Assembly: GCF_009208555.1 (NCBI RefSeq)
Contig: NZ_WFLI01000016.1
Coordinates: forward strand, 1-64,000
Source of the DNA: Janthinobacterium violaceinigrum
Lineage (GTDB): Bacteria > Pseudomonadota > Gammaproteobacteria > Burkholderiales > Burkholderiaceae_D
Direction of reading: 5' to 3'
Length of the DNA stretch: 64,000 bases
The notes beneath the pieces are model-generated. The model had not been told where the DNA came from. It made no database searches and saw only the letters and a list, made by a program, of their open reading frames with translations. The stretch's first letter is position 1. Every line of letters begins with the position of its first letter. Below, piece after piece: positions 1 to 9,007 of the stretch. The translations under genes and the position numbers were made by a program.

Positions 1-625
1 CGCCATCGCGCGGGGCGGCGGCAACGGCAGGGGCGGCCGGAGCGCTTTGCTGCAGCAGCGATTCGAACGGCTGCGCCGGTGCGCTGCTTTTGGCCGCCGT
101 CGCCGGGTTGGCGGCGGCCAGCGGCTCGCGCGTATCGCGGCCTGCCGGTTGCGCCGTTGCCTGGGCCGTGAGGGTGATGGCAGCCGGATGCAGGCTGATG
201 TTGAGCGCCGGATTGGCTTGCGCCACATTTGCCTGCGCTTGTGTCTGTACTTGCGCCTGCGCGCTGGCGCGCGCCTCGACCGCGGCAGCGTCTGCCGGCG
301 GCAGCATGGCGACGGGCAAGCCGAGGATGGGGGCGGCCATGGCTGGCAGGCTGCTGTCGGCCTGGCTGTCGCTGTCGCTCTCTTTGGCGGGCGCAGCGGT
401 ACTGCTCTCGCCGGCAGCGGCATCGGCCGTCTGTCCGCCCGTCACGTCGAGCACCTGCGCGAACAGTGGCAGGGCGGAGGGGGCGACGCCGTTGCCAGCG
501 GCATTGCTTCCATAGCCCGGCGTGCCGGGCAAGGTGGTAATCTGTGCCGGCGCTGGCGCCGACGCGGGTGCCGCATTGGCTGCCGGTGCCGGAGCGGCCG
601 GCGCCGTGTTGAAGTTCATGATCAT
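1..625 (-). CDS. fliK: Flagellar hook-length control protein FliK, N-terminal part (runs off left edge)
   Basis: The minus-strand frame is open from an ATG at 625 to the window edge (about 208 codons). The ATG overlaps the fliT stop as ATGA, so the pair is probably translationally coupled. The visible protein is Ala/Pro/Gln-rich and of low complexity, as in the secreted ruler region of FliK. The conserved C-terminal hook-switching domain would lie beyond the edge. FliK measures hook length and, with FlhB, switches export from hook to filament proteins. The call rests mainly on position after fliD-fliS-fliT and on composition. A second FliK-like protein lies at 15539-16636. Confidence 0.75.
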   Translation of the reverse strand, partial: MIMNFNTAPAAPAPAANAAPASAPAPAQITTLPGTPGYGSNAAGNGVAPSALPLFAQVLDVTGGQTADAAAGESSTAAPAKESDSDSQADSSLPAMAAPILGLPVAMLPPADAAAVEARASAQAQVQTQAQANVAQANPALNISLHPAAITLTAQATAQPAGRDTREPLAAANPATAAKSSAPAQPFESLLQQSAPAAPAVAAAPRDG

Positions 626-939
626 GCTTGATTCCCGTCCGAGTCGTATTCGCCGAGCGCGGCGTAGGCGACCCAACCTTCCTTATTTGCCTGTAATGCA
701 CCCAGGTGTAAACCCAGGCGTTCTTTTTCCTCAGAGCAAATTTTAACCGCTTGCGCGTGAATTTTGCGCAATTGCAACAATTCTGTTTGTTCCAGCGCAT
801 TCCATGCGCCCCGTTCGGCCAGTAGCGGGATGTTTTTCGCCAGGCTGGCCGAGAGTTTTTCCAGCGCTTCCCAGTCCGGCTGCGCGACTGCCGCGCTCAA
901 TTGCCGGCTCAGCTGCTGCAGCGCAGCGCGCCTAGGCAT
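622..939 (-). CDS. fliT: Flagellar chaperone FliT
   Basis: A 105-residue, mostly helical, charged protein directly after fliS, which it overlaps by 8 bp, and coupled by ATGA to fliK. FliT-family proteins are small cytoplasmic export chaperones for the cap protein FliD that bind it and the export gate or ATPase. Length and position fit FliT, but the family is poorly conserved and no diagnostic motif is visible, so the name leans on synteny. Confidence 0.7.
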   Translation of the reverse strand: MPRRAALQQLSRQLSAAVAQPDWEALEKLSASLAKNIPLLAERGAWNALEQTELLQLRKIHAQAVKICSEEKERLGLHLGALQANKEGWVAYAALGEYDSDGNQA

Positions 940-1321
940 TGTTGGCCTGGACGCCCACCCAGCCGCGCTTGATGGTCGTCATCAAGGTCGTCACTTCGTC
1001 GATCAGGGTCGGGTCCAGCTTGATCCCGGCCGTGTACAGGCGCGCCACGCAGTAGTCGTACAGGCGCGCCAGGTTGACCACCACTTCGCCGCCATTGTCG
1101 AAATCGAGCGAGCTCGACAAACCGTTGATGATCTGCGTGCACTTGTCCAGGCTGATCGCCTTCTGTTCGTAGCGCTTGCCCACGATATGCCCGCGCGCGC
1201 GCGCCAGTTCTTCCAGCAGGCCGTCCGTCAGCACCAGCACCAGCTCGACCGGTGTGGCGCGGGCGGTCTGGGAATCCAGGTTGACGGCGTGGTAGCTGCC
1301 GTAAGCTTCATTGTTCAACAT
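932..1321 (-). CDS. fliS: Flagellin export chaperone FliS
   Basis: A 129-residue protein with the FliS pattern: an N-terminal Y-x-x-Y/V-x-L stretch (AYGSYHAVNLDSQTA), the helix PVELVLVLTDGLLEELARA and a long four-helix body, which is the usual family length. FliS binds the disordered C-terminus of flagellin in the cytoplasm and keeps it from polymerising before export. It lies 58 bp downstream of fliD and overlaps fliT, so fliD-S-T-K is probably one transcript. The likely clients are the three short flagellins at 16694-19745. Confidence 0.92.
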   Translation of the reverse strand: MLNNEAYGSYHAVNLDSQTARATPVELVLVLTDGLLEELARARGHIVGKRYEQKAISLDKCTQIINGLSSSLDFDNGGEVVVNLARLYDYCVARLYTAGIKLDPTLIDEVTTLMTTIKRGWVGVQANNA

Positions 1322-1379
1322 GTCTTGGTTCTCACTGTTTCACGGTTTAACTGGCTGCGGCGCGGCGGGCGCGCCCGCC

Positions 1380-2789
1380 TTAGGATTTGTTGTTGCCGAA
1401 CATGGCATCAAACATGTCGGCGTTCTTTTGCATCTGTTCTTGCAGGATCTGCAAGCGGGTGAACTGGTCCAGATAGCGCTTGTAGGCGGTGTCGTACTGC
1501 GCGCTCAGGCGGTCCATGCTCGTGCTCAGGTTCTTTTGCAGCTTGTCGTTGGCGGCCAGGCGCTGGGTGATCTGACCCTTGGTGACGTTGCCCCACTGGG
1601 CCAGCACCTTGTCCAGGCCGCCCAGCACGCCGGCAGGGGCGGACAGGCTGTTGTTGCCGAACAGTTTGTCCAGGCCGCCCGGGTTGTCGGCCAGCTTGGC
1701 CGTCAGCTTGGCGCTGTTCAGGCTGATCGAGCCGTCGCGCTGTGCGGTAATGCCATACGACACCAGCGACACGCCGTCGACGGTCAGGCGCAGGGCATCG
1801 CCCATGCTGGTGCGCAGGGAATTGAGGCCCGAGTCGTGGGCGAAAATGCCCGCGGCCACGTTCTTGGCCGGGTCGCCAGGGCTGGCCATGCCATCCATCA
1901 GGCTTTTCAGCTTGTTGTAGGCATCGACGAAGGCTTGCACATTGGCGATGGTGCCTGCATTGTCGGTGCCCACCGTGACGGTGACGGGATTGTCGCCGGC
2001 CGTCATGGCCTTGGTGAACGTCATCTTCACGTCGGGCACGTTGGTGAAGGTATTCGATGCCTGCGTAATCTTGGTGCCGGAACCCTGGGCGCCCAGCCAG
2101 ACGACGGCATCCTTGGCCGCCACCATGGTCTTGATGTTGGCGGAGTCCGTCAGCGCCGTTTTCAAGGTGGCATTGGCGACGCTGTTCGCGTCCAGCGTGA
2201 CGGCGTTTTCCACGCCGGTCACGTTCGACGTCAGGACCAGCTGCGCCTGGTTGCCGATATTGATGATCGATGCCGTGACGCGCGCATTGTTCTTGCTGTT
2301 GCCGTTGATGGCAGCGGCCATTTCCTGCGGCGTCAGCTTGCCGTCGCCATCCTTGTCGGCAGCGGCCAGGTCGATGTCGAGCGTGTTGTCGCCCACGCCA
2401 TCGCCGATTTTCACTTTCAGGTTGCCCGTGCCGTCGGCCACGTTGATCGTGCTCAAGCCGCCATACGAAGTCTGGCTCGCGGTGGCCAGCTGTTCCACAA
2501 AGAACGAGTAGCTGCCCGGCGTGGCCTTGATGCCGGCCGTGGCCGTGCCATATGCCGTATTGCTGAAGGTGGCAGCCTGGCTCAGCACGGATTTGCTGGT
2601 GGTCATCGCCGTCATGGCGGTCTGGAAGGCCGAAATGGCCGTTTTCAGGTTGCCCAGTGCCGTCGCGGTGTTGTTGGCCAGCGTATTCTTGGCGATCAGG
2701 TCCGCTTTCTGCGTCGCAACTGCCTTGGTCGCCAGCTTTTCAGCCGTGGTGATTGGATCGTATTGCGGTGCGGTAATTACGCTTGCCAT
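1380..2789 (-). CDS. fliD: Flagellar filament cap protein FliD (hook-associated protein 2)
   Basis: A 469-residue FliD: N-terminal D0/D1 coiled region with an Ala-rich heptad pattern (residues about 15-80), FliD_N with hook-IN-like segments and the C-terminal FliD_C coiled region ending in QILQEQMQKNADMFDAMF. FliD caps the growing filament outside the cell and folds exported flagellin. It is separated from fliJ by about 90 bp, so it may have its own promoter. Residues 145-156 (DKDGDGKLTPQE, bases 2322-2357) match a canonical EF-hand calcium loop at every ligand position, which is unusual for FliD. Confidence 0.93.
   Translation of the reverse strand: MASVITAPQYDPITTAEKLATKAVATQKADLIAKNTLANNTATALGNLKTAISAFQTAMTAMTTSKSVLSQAATFSNTAYGTATAGIKATPGSYSFFVEQLATASQTSYGGLSTINVADGTGNLKVKIGDGVGDNTLDIDLAAADKDGDGKLTPQEMAAAINGNSKNNARVTASIINIGNQAQLVLTSNVTGVENAVTLDANSVANATLKTALTDSANIKTMVAAKDAVVWLGAQGSGTKITQASNTFTNVPDVKMTFTKAMTAGDNPVTVTVGTDNAGTIANVQAFVDAYNKLKSLMDGMASPGDPAKNVAAGIFAHDSGLNSLRTSMGDALRLTVDGVSLVSYGITAQRDGSISLNSAKLTAKLADNPGGLDKLFGNNSLSAPAGVLGGLDKVLAQWGNVTKGQITQRLAANDKLQKNLSTSMDRLSAQYDTAYKRYLDQFTRLQILQEQMQKNADMFDAMFGNNKS
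2322..2357 (-). other. EF-hand-type calcium-binding loop inside FliD
   Basis: Codons 145-156 of fliD encode D-K-D-G-D-G-K-L-T-P-Q-E, matching EF-hand loop positions 1, 3, 5, 6 (Gly), 8 (hydrophobic) and 12 (Glu). The loop sits between a beta-rich stretch (VKIGDGVGDNTLDIDLAA) and the helix MAAAIN, where other FliD proteins have an ordinary hook-IN turn. Calcium binding is inferred only from the motif. Confidence 0.6.
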
Positions 2790-2878
2790 GCCAGACTCCT
2801 GAATAAAGGGATATACCGGTACAAGGCGACCCCCATTCCCGTTTCGTGAAGTTTTCCTGAAAGAAACTTACACAAACC

Positions 2879-3316
2879 TCATTTTACCTGCCCGCGGAAC
2901 CAGAATTGCGTCGCCAGCTCGTCTTGCCGCTTGGCATCGACACGTTGTTGCTCGTTTGCAACATGCTTCTGTTTTTGCGTCAGCACCTGGTCCAGTACTT
3001 CGCGCTTGGCCCAGGCCGTATTCAGGGCGCGCTGCGAAACGGCCATGTTGGCTTCGTGCAGGTGCAGGTCCGTACGGTGCTGGTCGGCCATCTGCATGAC
3101 GGCCTGCTTGAAGTTACCGCAATTGACGGACAGGGCCAGGGGCAGGGCGCCGCTGGGGCCACTATCCGTGTACAAGCCCGTCAGGCGTTCCAGGTTTTTC
3201 TGGTAGCGCTCGCGCACGGCCGTCTGCGCCGCCATTTCGCCTTGCAGGCGTTCCACTTCGGTGCTGCGCAGGCCGACCAGGGTGGTCAGGTTGCGGATGG
3301 TATGCGCGTCGCTCAC
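2879..3316 (-). CDS. fliJ: Flagellar export protein FliJ
   Basis: A 145-residue, almost fully helical, highly charged protein consistent with the two-helix coiled coil of FliJ. FliJ is the stalk of the FliH-FliI ATPase complex and links it to FlhA. The start is a GTG at 3316 preceded by a good AGGAG ribosome site. It lies 8 bp after fliI, and its length equals the usual FliJ length. Confidence 0.88.
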   Translation of the reverse strand: MSDAHTIRNLTTLVGLRSTEVERLQGEMAAQTAVRERYQKNLERLTGLYTDSGPSGALPLALSVNCGNFKQAVMQMADQHRTDLHLHEANMAVSQRALNTAWAKREVLDQVLTQKQKHVANEQQRVDAKRQDELATQFWFRGQVK

Positions 3317-3324
3317 GTATGCTC

Positions 3325-4635
3325 CTAGGCCATGATCTGTTCAAGTTGTTCGATGCACGGTCCCATCGGCGCCTCTTCCTTGGTGCCCTGGCACAGGAAG
3401 GCTTCGATGGGCGCGTGCAGCTGTACGGCGCGGTCGGTGATCGGGTCGGCGCCGGGCACGTAGGCGCCCAGCGGGATCAGGTCGCGCACGCGCGCATGGC
3501 GCGCCATCGACGCCTTCAGTGCGCGCGCCGCCTGCATGTGGTCGGGCGTGATCACCTGCGCCATGCAGCGGCTGATCGAGGCGGCGATGTCGATGGCGGG
3601 GTAGTGGCCCCGCTCGGCCAGTTCGCGCGTGAGCACGATGTGGCCGTCGAGAATTGCGCGCGCCGTGTCGACCACGGGGTCCTGCTGGTCGTCGCCTTCG
3701 GCCAGCACCGTGTAGATGGCGCTCATGCTGCCTTCCGGGTGGGCGCCGTTGCCGGCGCTTTCCACCAGTTGCGGCAAGTTCGAAAAGACGGACGGCGGAT
3801 AGCCGCGCGTGGCCGGCGGCTCGCCCAGGGCCAGCGCCACTTCGCGCAAGGCCATCGCATAGCGCGTCAGCGAGTCGACCAGCAGCAGCACGTGCTTGCC
3901 CTGGTCGCGGTAGTGGGCGGCGATCGAATGGCACAGTTCGGTTGCCATGATGCGCATCAATGGCGATTCGTCGGCCGGCGCGATCACCAGCACGGCTTTC
4001 TTCAAGCCGTCGGCGCCCAGCGATTTTTCCACGAATTCGCGCACTTCGCGGCCCCGTTCGCCGATCAGGCCGACGACGACCACGTCGGCCACCGTCTGGC
4101 GCGTGATCAGGCCCAGCAGCACGCTCTTGCCCACGCCGGAACCGGCCATCAGGCCCACGCGCTGGCCCTTGCCCAGGGTCAGCATGCTATTGATGGCGCG
4201 CACGCCCACGTCCAGCGGCTCGACCACTGGCTGTTTCTTCAGGGGATTGATCTTCGGCGGCGTGACTTCCAGGATGTGTTCGCCACCGAGGCGGCCCAGG
4301 TCGTCGATCGGCTCGCCCAGGCCATTGACCATGCGGCCCAGCCACGACGGGCCGATCTGCAGGCTGGCCTTGTCGGGCAGGGGCAGCACGCGCGCTCCCG
4401 TGGTCAGGCCCGTGGCCTTCTTGAACGGCATCAGGTAGGACAGTTTTTCGCGGAAGCCCACGACCTGCGCATCGAGCCACTCGCCGTTCACAGTTTCAAT
4501 TTGACAACGCTGGCCCGTGTGCAGCCGGCAGCCGGCGCTTTCCAGCAGCAGGCCGGAAGCGCCGACCAGGCGGCCCGTCGGCGTCGCGACCGGGATATCG
4601 CCGATCTCGAAACTGCGCAGCGTGTCGGCGATCAT
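3325..4635 (-). CDS. fliI: Flagellum-specific ATPase FliI
   Basis: A 436-residue F1-beta-like ATPase. The Walker A motif AGSGVGKS is at residues 164-171, Walker B is in HVLLLVDSLTRYAMA, and the family signature around LPQLVESAGNG and the C-terminal domain are present. FliI hydrolyses ATP at the export gate and delivers substrate-chaperone complexes. The start ATG at 4635 overlaps the fliH stop (ATGA). Full length, with no missing catalytic residue seen. Confidence 0.97.
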   Translation of the reverse strand: MIADTLRSFEIGDIPVATPTGRLVGASGLLLESAGCRLHTGQRCQIETVNGEWLDAQVVGFREKLSYLMPFKKATGLTTGARVLPLPDKASLQIGPSWLGRMVNGLGEPIDDLGRLGGEHILEVTPPKINPLKKQPVVEPLDVGVRAINSMLTLGKGQRVGLMAGSGVGKSVLLGLITRQTVADVVVVGLIGERGREVREFVEKSLGADGLKKAVLVIAPADESPLMRIMATELCHSIAAHYRDQGKHVLLLVDSLTRYAMALREVALALGEPPATRGYPPSVFSNLPQLVESAGNGAHPEGSMSAIYTVLAEGDDQQDPVVDTARAILDGHIVLTRELAERGHYPAIDIAASISRCMAQVITPDHMQAARALKASMARHARVRDLIPLGAYVPGADPITDRAVQLHAPIEAFLCQGTKEEAPMGPCIEQLEQIMA

Positions 4636-5321
4636 GCAGGCGCGCCCTGGTCTGCGTGTTCGGCGGCCAGCGCCAGGTGGCTGCTGACCTGTTCCATGCA
4701 GGCCGACAGGCGCTGGTGGCAGCCCGCGTCGACTTCATTGTCGCCCGCCTTGATGCGGCATTCGCCTGCGTCGAGGCGCGCATCGGCGATCAGGTTCCAG
4801 CGCTTGGCGCGCTTCGGATCGAGTTCGCTGATGCGTTTCAATTCTTCGGGATTGAGGAAAACGTCGATTTCTTCGCGCGTGGGCGGCATCGAGGCCAGGG
4901 TCTCGTCGACCAGGGCCAGCAATTGTACGGGCTGCAGCGCCAGTTCCGCGCGGATCACCTGGCGCGCCACCTTGGCCACCAGGTCGACCACTTCCTTGCG
5001 CTGCGCTTCGCGGTAATCGGCGCGCACTTTTTTCAGGTCGCGCAAGATGGCGTCGACGGGGCGCGCCAGACGGTCCAGCGCCACCAGGGTTTCATTGCGG
5101 CCTTCTTCGCGGCCCTGCGCCATGCCATCGCTGCGTCCGGTGTCGTAGCCATCCTGCTGGCCTTGCACCAGGCCCACTTCGTAGCCGTCGCGCTGGCCCT
5201 GCTCGAAACCTTCCGAGACGGACGCCTGCCACTGGCCATCCGTATCCTCGTTGGAGGCGCGCTGGCCGGCGGCGATGAATTGCGACAGGGGCGGGAAACG
5301 ATACGAGCGGAAGTGTTTCAT
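4632..5321 (-). CDS. fliH: Flagellar assembly protein FliH
   Basis: A 229-residue protein with an N-terminal Gly-x-x-x-Gly-rich helix (repeated G-x-x-x-G between about residues 38 and 75, for example EGFEQGQRDGYEVG) and a C-terminal domain related to the ATP synthase delta subunit. FliH dimers regulate the FliI ATPase and tether it to the C-ring. Both ends overlap neighbours by ATGA (fliG upstream, fliI downstream), indicating tight translational coupling in fliEFGHIJ. Confidence 0.93.
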   Translation of the reverse strand: MKHFRSYRFPPLSQFIAAGQRASNEDTDGQWQASVSEGFEQGQRDGYEVGLVQGQQDGYDTGRSDGMAQGREEGRNETLVALDRLARPVDAILRDLKKVRADYREAQRKEVVDLVAKVARQVIRAELALQPVQLLALVDETLASMPPTREEIDVFLNPEELKRISELDPKRAKRWNLIADARLDAGECRIKAGDNEVDAGCHQRLSACMEQVSSHLALAAEHADQGAPA

Positions 5322-6358
5322 TCGATCACCGCTTCAGCAAACAGTTGCACTTCGATCTCGCCCGCATCGGCGAGGCCCTTGACGGTGGCCATGATTTCCT
5401 GGCGCGTCTGTTCGATGCGGCTCAAAGGCACGGGGCCGGAACGGCGCATCATGTCTTCGAAGCTCTGCGCCTGGCGGCGCGGCATGGTTTTCAGCACGGC
5501 GTCGCGGATCGACGGTTCCGCACCCTTGAGCGCGATGGCCCACTGTTCCATCGGCACGTCTTCCAGGATACGCGTGAGCGTGACATCGCTCTGCGTGGCC
5601 AGGATCAGGAAGTCGTACATGCTCAGTTCGATTTCCGACACCACTTCGGGGTCGTGCGCGCGCAGCAGTTCGACCAGCGCGGCGCGGTTGCCCGGCATGC
5701 GGTTGAGAATCTCGGCCGCCTGGCGGATGCCTTCCACGCTGGTGCTTTGCGTGTCGAGCGTGCCCAGGCAGCGGCCCACCAGTTCGTCGAGCTCGACCAG
5801 CAGGTCGCGGTCGATCTCGTCCAGGCGGGCCAGGTTCAGCAGCACCAGGTCGCGGCCTTCGACGGGCAGGGCGTCGAGGATCTGGCCCGCCAGCGCGGGC
5901 GGCAAAAAGGCCAGGAACACGGCCTGCATCTGCACGTGCTCGTTGACGATGTATTCGGCCAGCCATTTTGGCGAAGCCCATTGCAGGCGCGCCATCTTGG
6001 GGCGGATGGCGTCGCCGTAAATATTGTTCAGCACGCTATTTGCGATATCGCTGCCCAGCGCCATGTCCAGCGAGCGCTTCAGGTAGCTGCGCGAGGCGCC
6101 GTGCACGCCGCTTTGCTGGCGATAATCGTCGAAGAAGGTCTGCATGGCCGTTTTCACGGACTCGACCTTGATGCCGCTCATGCGCGACATCACTTGCGTG
6201 ACTTCCAGCAATTCTTCACGCGACAGGCAGCGCAGCACATTGGCCGCCTGTTCTTCGCCTATGCTCAGCAGCACGATGGCAGCCTGTTCCACGGGGTTCA
6301 GGCTGGCGCTTTCGTATTCGGCGCCGTCGGAGGGATTATTGTTGTTGAGTTCGGCCAT
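5318..6358 (-). CDS. fliG: Flagellar motor switch protein FliG
   Basis: A 346-residue FliG. The N-terminal domain (VEQAAIVLLSIGEEQAANVLRCL) binds FliF, and the middle and C-terminal armadillo-type domains bind FliM and the stator. The ATG at 6358 is preferred over an in-frame GTG at 6394 because it gives a normal N-terminus (MAELNNNN). It overlaps the fliF stop by 23 bp. The C-terminal charged helix region is present (SRIEQTRQEIMATVKGLADAG). Confidence 0.95.
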   Translation of the reverse strand: MAELNNNNPSDGAEYESASLNPVEQAAIVLLSIGEEQAANVLRCLSREELLEVTQVMSRMSGIKVESVKTAMQTFFDDYRQQSGVHGASRSYLKRSLDMALGSDIANSVLNNIYGDAIRPKMARLQWASPKWLAEYIVNEHVQMQAVFLAFLPPALAGQILDALPVEGRDLVLLNLARLDEIDRDLLVELDELVGRCLGTLDTQSTSVEGIRQAAEILNRMPGNRAALVELLRAHDPEVVSEIELSMYDFLILATQSDVTLTRILEDVPMEQWAIALKGAEPSIRDAVLKTMPRRQAQSFEDMMRRSGPVPLSRIEQTRQEIMATVKGLADAGEIEVQLFAEAVIE

Positions 6359-8072
6359 TTTTCTGCATCCATTGTTTGACGACTTCGGCGACACGCTCGG
6401 GTTCTTTTTCAGCCAGCACTTTCAGGTGGTCGACCATCACGTCGACCGCCGAGCCTGGTGGCGGCAAGTCATAGTTTTCCAGCAAAGGCACGACCGGCAT
6501 GCTGCCGCCAGCGGCGGCTGCCGCCTGGCCTTCCAGGGCAGGCAAGCCGTTCAGGCCCAGCGCCGGCGCGCCGGCGGCGGCCACGCCATTGGCGCCGGCG
6601 GCAGTGCTGCCGGCCAGTGCCAGGGCGGGATCGATCTGTTTCAGTGCCGGCGGCGCCAGGCGCGAGGTCAGCAGACGCATCAGCGGACGCAGGATCAGGA
6701 AGTAGCCGAGGACGGCACCCAGCGCGTACAGCAGCCAGCTGCTGAAATCGACGACGGTGTCGCGCTCTTCCCACCACTGCGCCACGGGCGGCTTGGCAGG
6801 GAAGGGCAGCGCCGTCAGGCTCAGGCTGTCGCCGCGCTGGGCGTTGATGCCCAGGCCGCTGTTGAGCATTTTTTCAATATTGCCCAGTTCGGCAGGAGTC
6901 CAGCCCGTCTTCGGATTCGGTGCGGCGGCGCTGTTGAGGACGACGGCGACGCTGAGTTTTTCCAGGCGGCCACGGCTGCGCTTGATCTGGGTGATGCTGC
7001 GGTCATACGCGTACTGGCGCGTGGTGGCGTTCTTGCGGGCAGTGCCGTCGTCGGACGGTTTCGGTGCGCCATCGGCGGGCGCGGCGCCTGCAGCGTCGGC
7101 CGGGGCCGGTACGGCGGCCGCTGGCGGACGGTTCGACAGGCTGCCGGGAATGCCAGCCACGGTGCGGTTGCGTTCCTGCTCTTCGCGCATCGCCTCGCTC
7201 GTCACTTTCGGGGCTTCGCCGTATTTTTCCAGCGTTTCGTCCACGCGGTCGTTGTTCACGGCGGCCGTCACGCTGAGCTTGAAGTTGTCTTCGCCGATGA
7301 CGGGGCCCAAAAGGCCCGTGACGTTGCGGCGGATCTCATCCTGGAAGCGCTTCGCGCCTTCATTGCCGGCGGCCGAGGCATCGAAGCCGTCCGTCAGGTC
7401 GACGTGCGAGGACAGCAGGTTGCCGCCTTGGTCGACCAGGCTCACGCGCGTGGGCGCCAGGCTGGCGACGCTGCCGGCCACCATGTTGATGACGGCGGCG
7501 ATCTGTTCCGGCGCCAGGGTGCGGCCCGGTTTCAGCGCCACCACCACGGAAGCGGACGATTTGTCGCCGTCGCTGGCGACGAACGACGTCGACTTGGCAA
7601 TCGACAGATGGACGCGCGCCGAAGCGATCGCGTCCATCGTCATGATGCTTTGCGCCAGTTCGCCTTCCAGGCCGCGGCGGAAGCGCACGTCCTGCACGAA
7701 CTGGGATACGCCCAGCGGGTCGTTCTTGTCCATCAGTTCCAGGCCGGCTGGCAGCTGCGCCGTCACGCCCTTCGAGGCGAGCAGCATGCGCACCTTGCCC
7801 AGCATGGCGTCGGGCACCAGCACCTGGCCGCTGTCCGGATGCAGGCGGTAGGGGATGTGCTCGGCGTCCAGAGTGGCCATCATGTCCGTCACGGCCACTT
7901 TTTCGCGCGCGCCAAACACCGGCTTGTAGTTGGCCTGGTCGCGCCAGGCATACATGGTCACCATGGCGGTGATGCCGATGGCCAGCACGACGATGGGAAC
8001 CAGGTTTTTCAGCAGGGCGGGCGGGATGGCGGGCTGGGCGCCAGGGCGCCAGCGCGCAAATGCGGACTTCAT
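6336..8072 (-). CDS. fliF: Flagellar MS-ring protein FliF
   Basis: About 578 residues from the ATG at 8072 (a GTG at 8084 adds four). One membrane helix near the N-terminus (LVPIVVLAIGITAMVTMYAW) and one near the C-terminus (LLYALGAVLGYFLILRPL) bracket the periplasmic ring-building domains, including the conserved LEGELAQSI and SASVVVALKPG stretches. The C-terminal tail ends in the FliG-binding helix. FliF forms the inner-membrane ring on which rotor and export gate assemble. An Ala/Pro/Asp-rich linker in the second half looks flexible. Confidence 0.96.
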   Translation of the reverse strand: MKSAFARWRPGAQPAIPPALLKNLVPIVVLAIGITAMVTMYAWRDQANYKPVFGAREKVAVTDMMATLDAEHIPYRLHPDSGQVLVPDAMLGKVRMLLASKGVTAQLPAGLELMDKNDPLGVSQFVQDVRFRRGLEGELAQSIMTMDAIASARVHLSIAKSTSFVASDGDKSSASVVVALKPGRTLAPEQIAAVINMVAGSVASLAPTRVSLVDQGGNLLSSHVDLTDGFDASAAGNEGAKRFQDEIRRNVTGLLGPVIGEDNFKLSVTAAVNNDRVDETLEKYGEAPKVTSEAMREEQERNRTVAGIPGSLSNRPPAAAVPAPADAAGAAPADGAPKPSDDGTARKNATTRQYAYDRSITQIKRSRGRLEKLSVAVVLNSAAAPNPKTGWTPAELGNIEKMLNSGLGINAQRGDSLSLTALPFPAKPPVAQWWEERDTVVDFSSWLLYALGAVLGYFLILRPLMRLLTSRLAPPALKQIDPALALAGSTAAGANGVAAAGAPALGLNGLPALEGQAAAAAGGSMPVVPLLENYDLPPPGSAVDVMVDHLKVLAEKEPERVAEVVKQWMQKNGRTQQQ

Positions 8073-8132
8073 GGTGGTAATCACTTGGGGTAACTTTCGC
8101 TGGGAGGCTGGGCGGGGATCAGGACGTGAAGA

Positions 8133-8471
8133 TTACAGAGGCAGTTTGATGAGTTCGTCGACGGCGCCCATGACCTTGTTGCGCACTTGCATCAACATGG
8201 AGAAGGACAGGCTTGCTTCCTGGCTGGCCAGCATGGCGCCGACCATGTCGTCGCTCTTGCCGCTGTCGACGTCGCTCATTTTCTGTGCGGCCATGCGGTC
8301 ATCGCCGTTGACCTTGCCGATGGCGTCTTTCATGCTTTGCGCAAAGGAGAAGCCGGCTTGTTCCGGCGCGCCGAACTGGGCGGCGGGCGCGATGCTGGCG
8401 CCCAGGGCGCGCGCGTCATTGCTCAGTGCTGCCAGATCGGCCTTGATCAGACCTGCGAGTTCGTTGCTCAT
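8133..8471 (-). CDS. fliE: Flagellar hook-basal body protein FliE
   Basis: A 112-residue protein from the ATG at 8471, which has an AGAGGG ribosome site. An in-frame TTG at 8507 is less likely. The C-terminal block SFSMLMQVRNKVMGAVDEL is characteristic of FliE, which joins the MS-ring to the proximal rod and is exported early. It is the first gene of the fliEFGHIJ operon, and its promoter should lie in the gap with fliM. Confidence 0.93.
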   Translation of the reverse strand: MSNELAGLIKADLAALSNDARALGASIAPAAQFGAPEQAGFSFAQSMKDAIGKVNGDDRMAAQKMSDVDSGKSDDMVGAMLASQEASLSFSMLMQVRNKVMGAVDELIKLPL

Positions 8472-9007
8472 CTTGCCCTCTACTTTCAATATGCGGTGAC
8501 GTATCAATCAGAAATACTGGTGTTGCCATTCCGGCAGTCGTGCATGGAATGCCATCCTGCCCGGCCCGACCTGCAGACCCATCAGTTTTATCAGTTGCCA
8601 CACCATCCGCTCAAGCAGACTCAAACAAACCCAGCAAACCCACGCCGACATGATTTACATGGCCATGATAACTAATATTTAACTGATAAGAGTTTCTGCT
8701 GGTGGCAATAAGAGGACTGGAAACTGCCATAAAAACCGGAATCAGGTAAGCGGAATGGCGCACTGCAAATCACTATTTTCTCGCTATAAGCTTACCTCGG
8801 GGCAACTATAAAGTAAAGAGAGGATTGGCTCAAGGAATATTGATACATGGCAATATTTAGCATTTTCATGTATTGTTCAGCACCGTAGTCATCTAGCATG
8901 CGATACGATGCGCAATCGTTTGCTTGCGGACCCGTCGGCAAGGTCAAGATGATGCTGTATTTAATTTCGGGCGATCCGTATAATTTGTTCTGCCACCGCA
9001 ATACGAC
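8472..9007 (+). promoter_or_regulatory. Divergent intergenic region between fliE and fliM
   Basis: A 536 bp gap, visibly richer in A/T than the flanking genes, especially at 8640-8990. It must carry promoters for both flagellar operons. I looked for sigma-54 (GG-N10-GC) and sigma-28 (GCCGATAA) elements on both strands and saw no convincing match. In lateral and Flag-2 loci this interval often holds the regulator lafK, but none is present here. A minus-strand frame (8792-9052) is listed separately. Confidence 0.5.

Noticed and set aside
6144-8093. 649-codon plus-strand frame opposite fliF
   Set aside because: Shadow of fliF with unnatural composition.
8640-8790. Sigma-54 or sigma-28 promoter in the fliE-fliM gap
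   Set aside because: Fragments such as TGGCGCACTGCA look suggestive, but the spacing between GG and GC is wrong and no full sigma-28 element was found.
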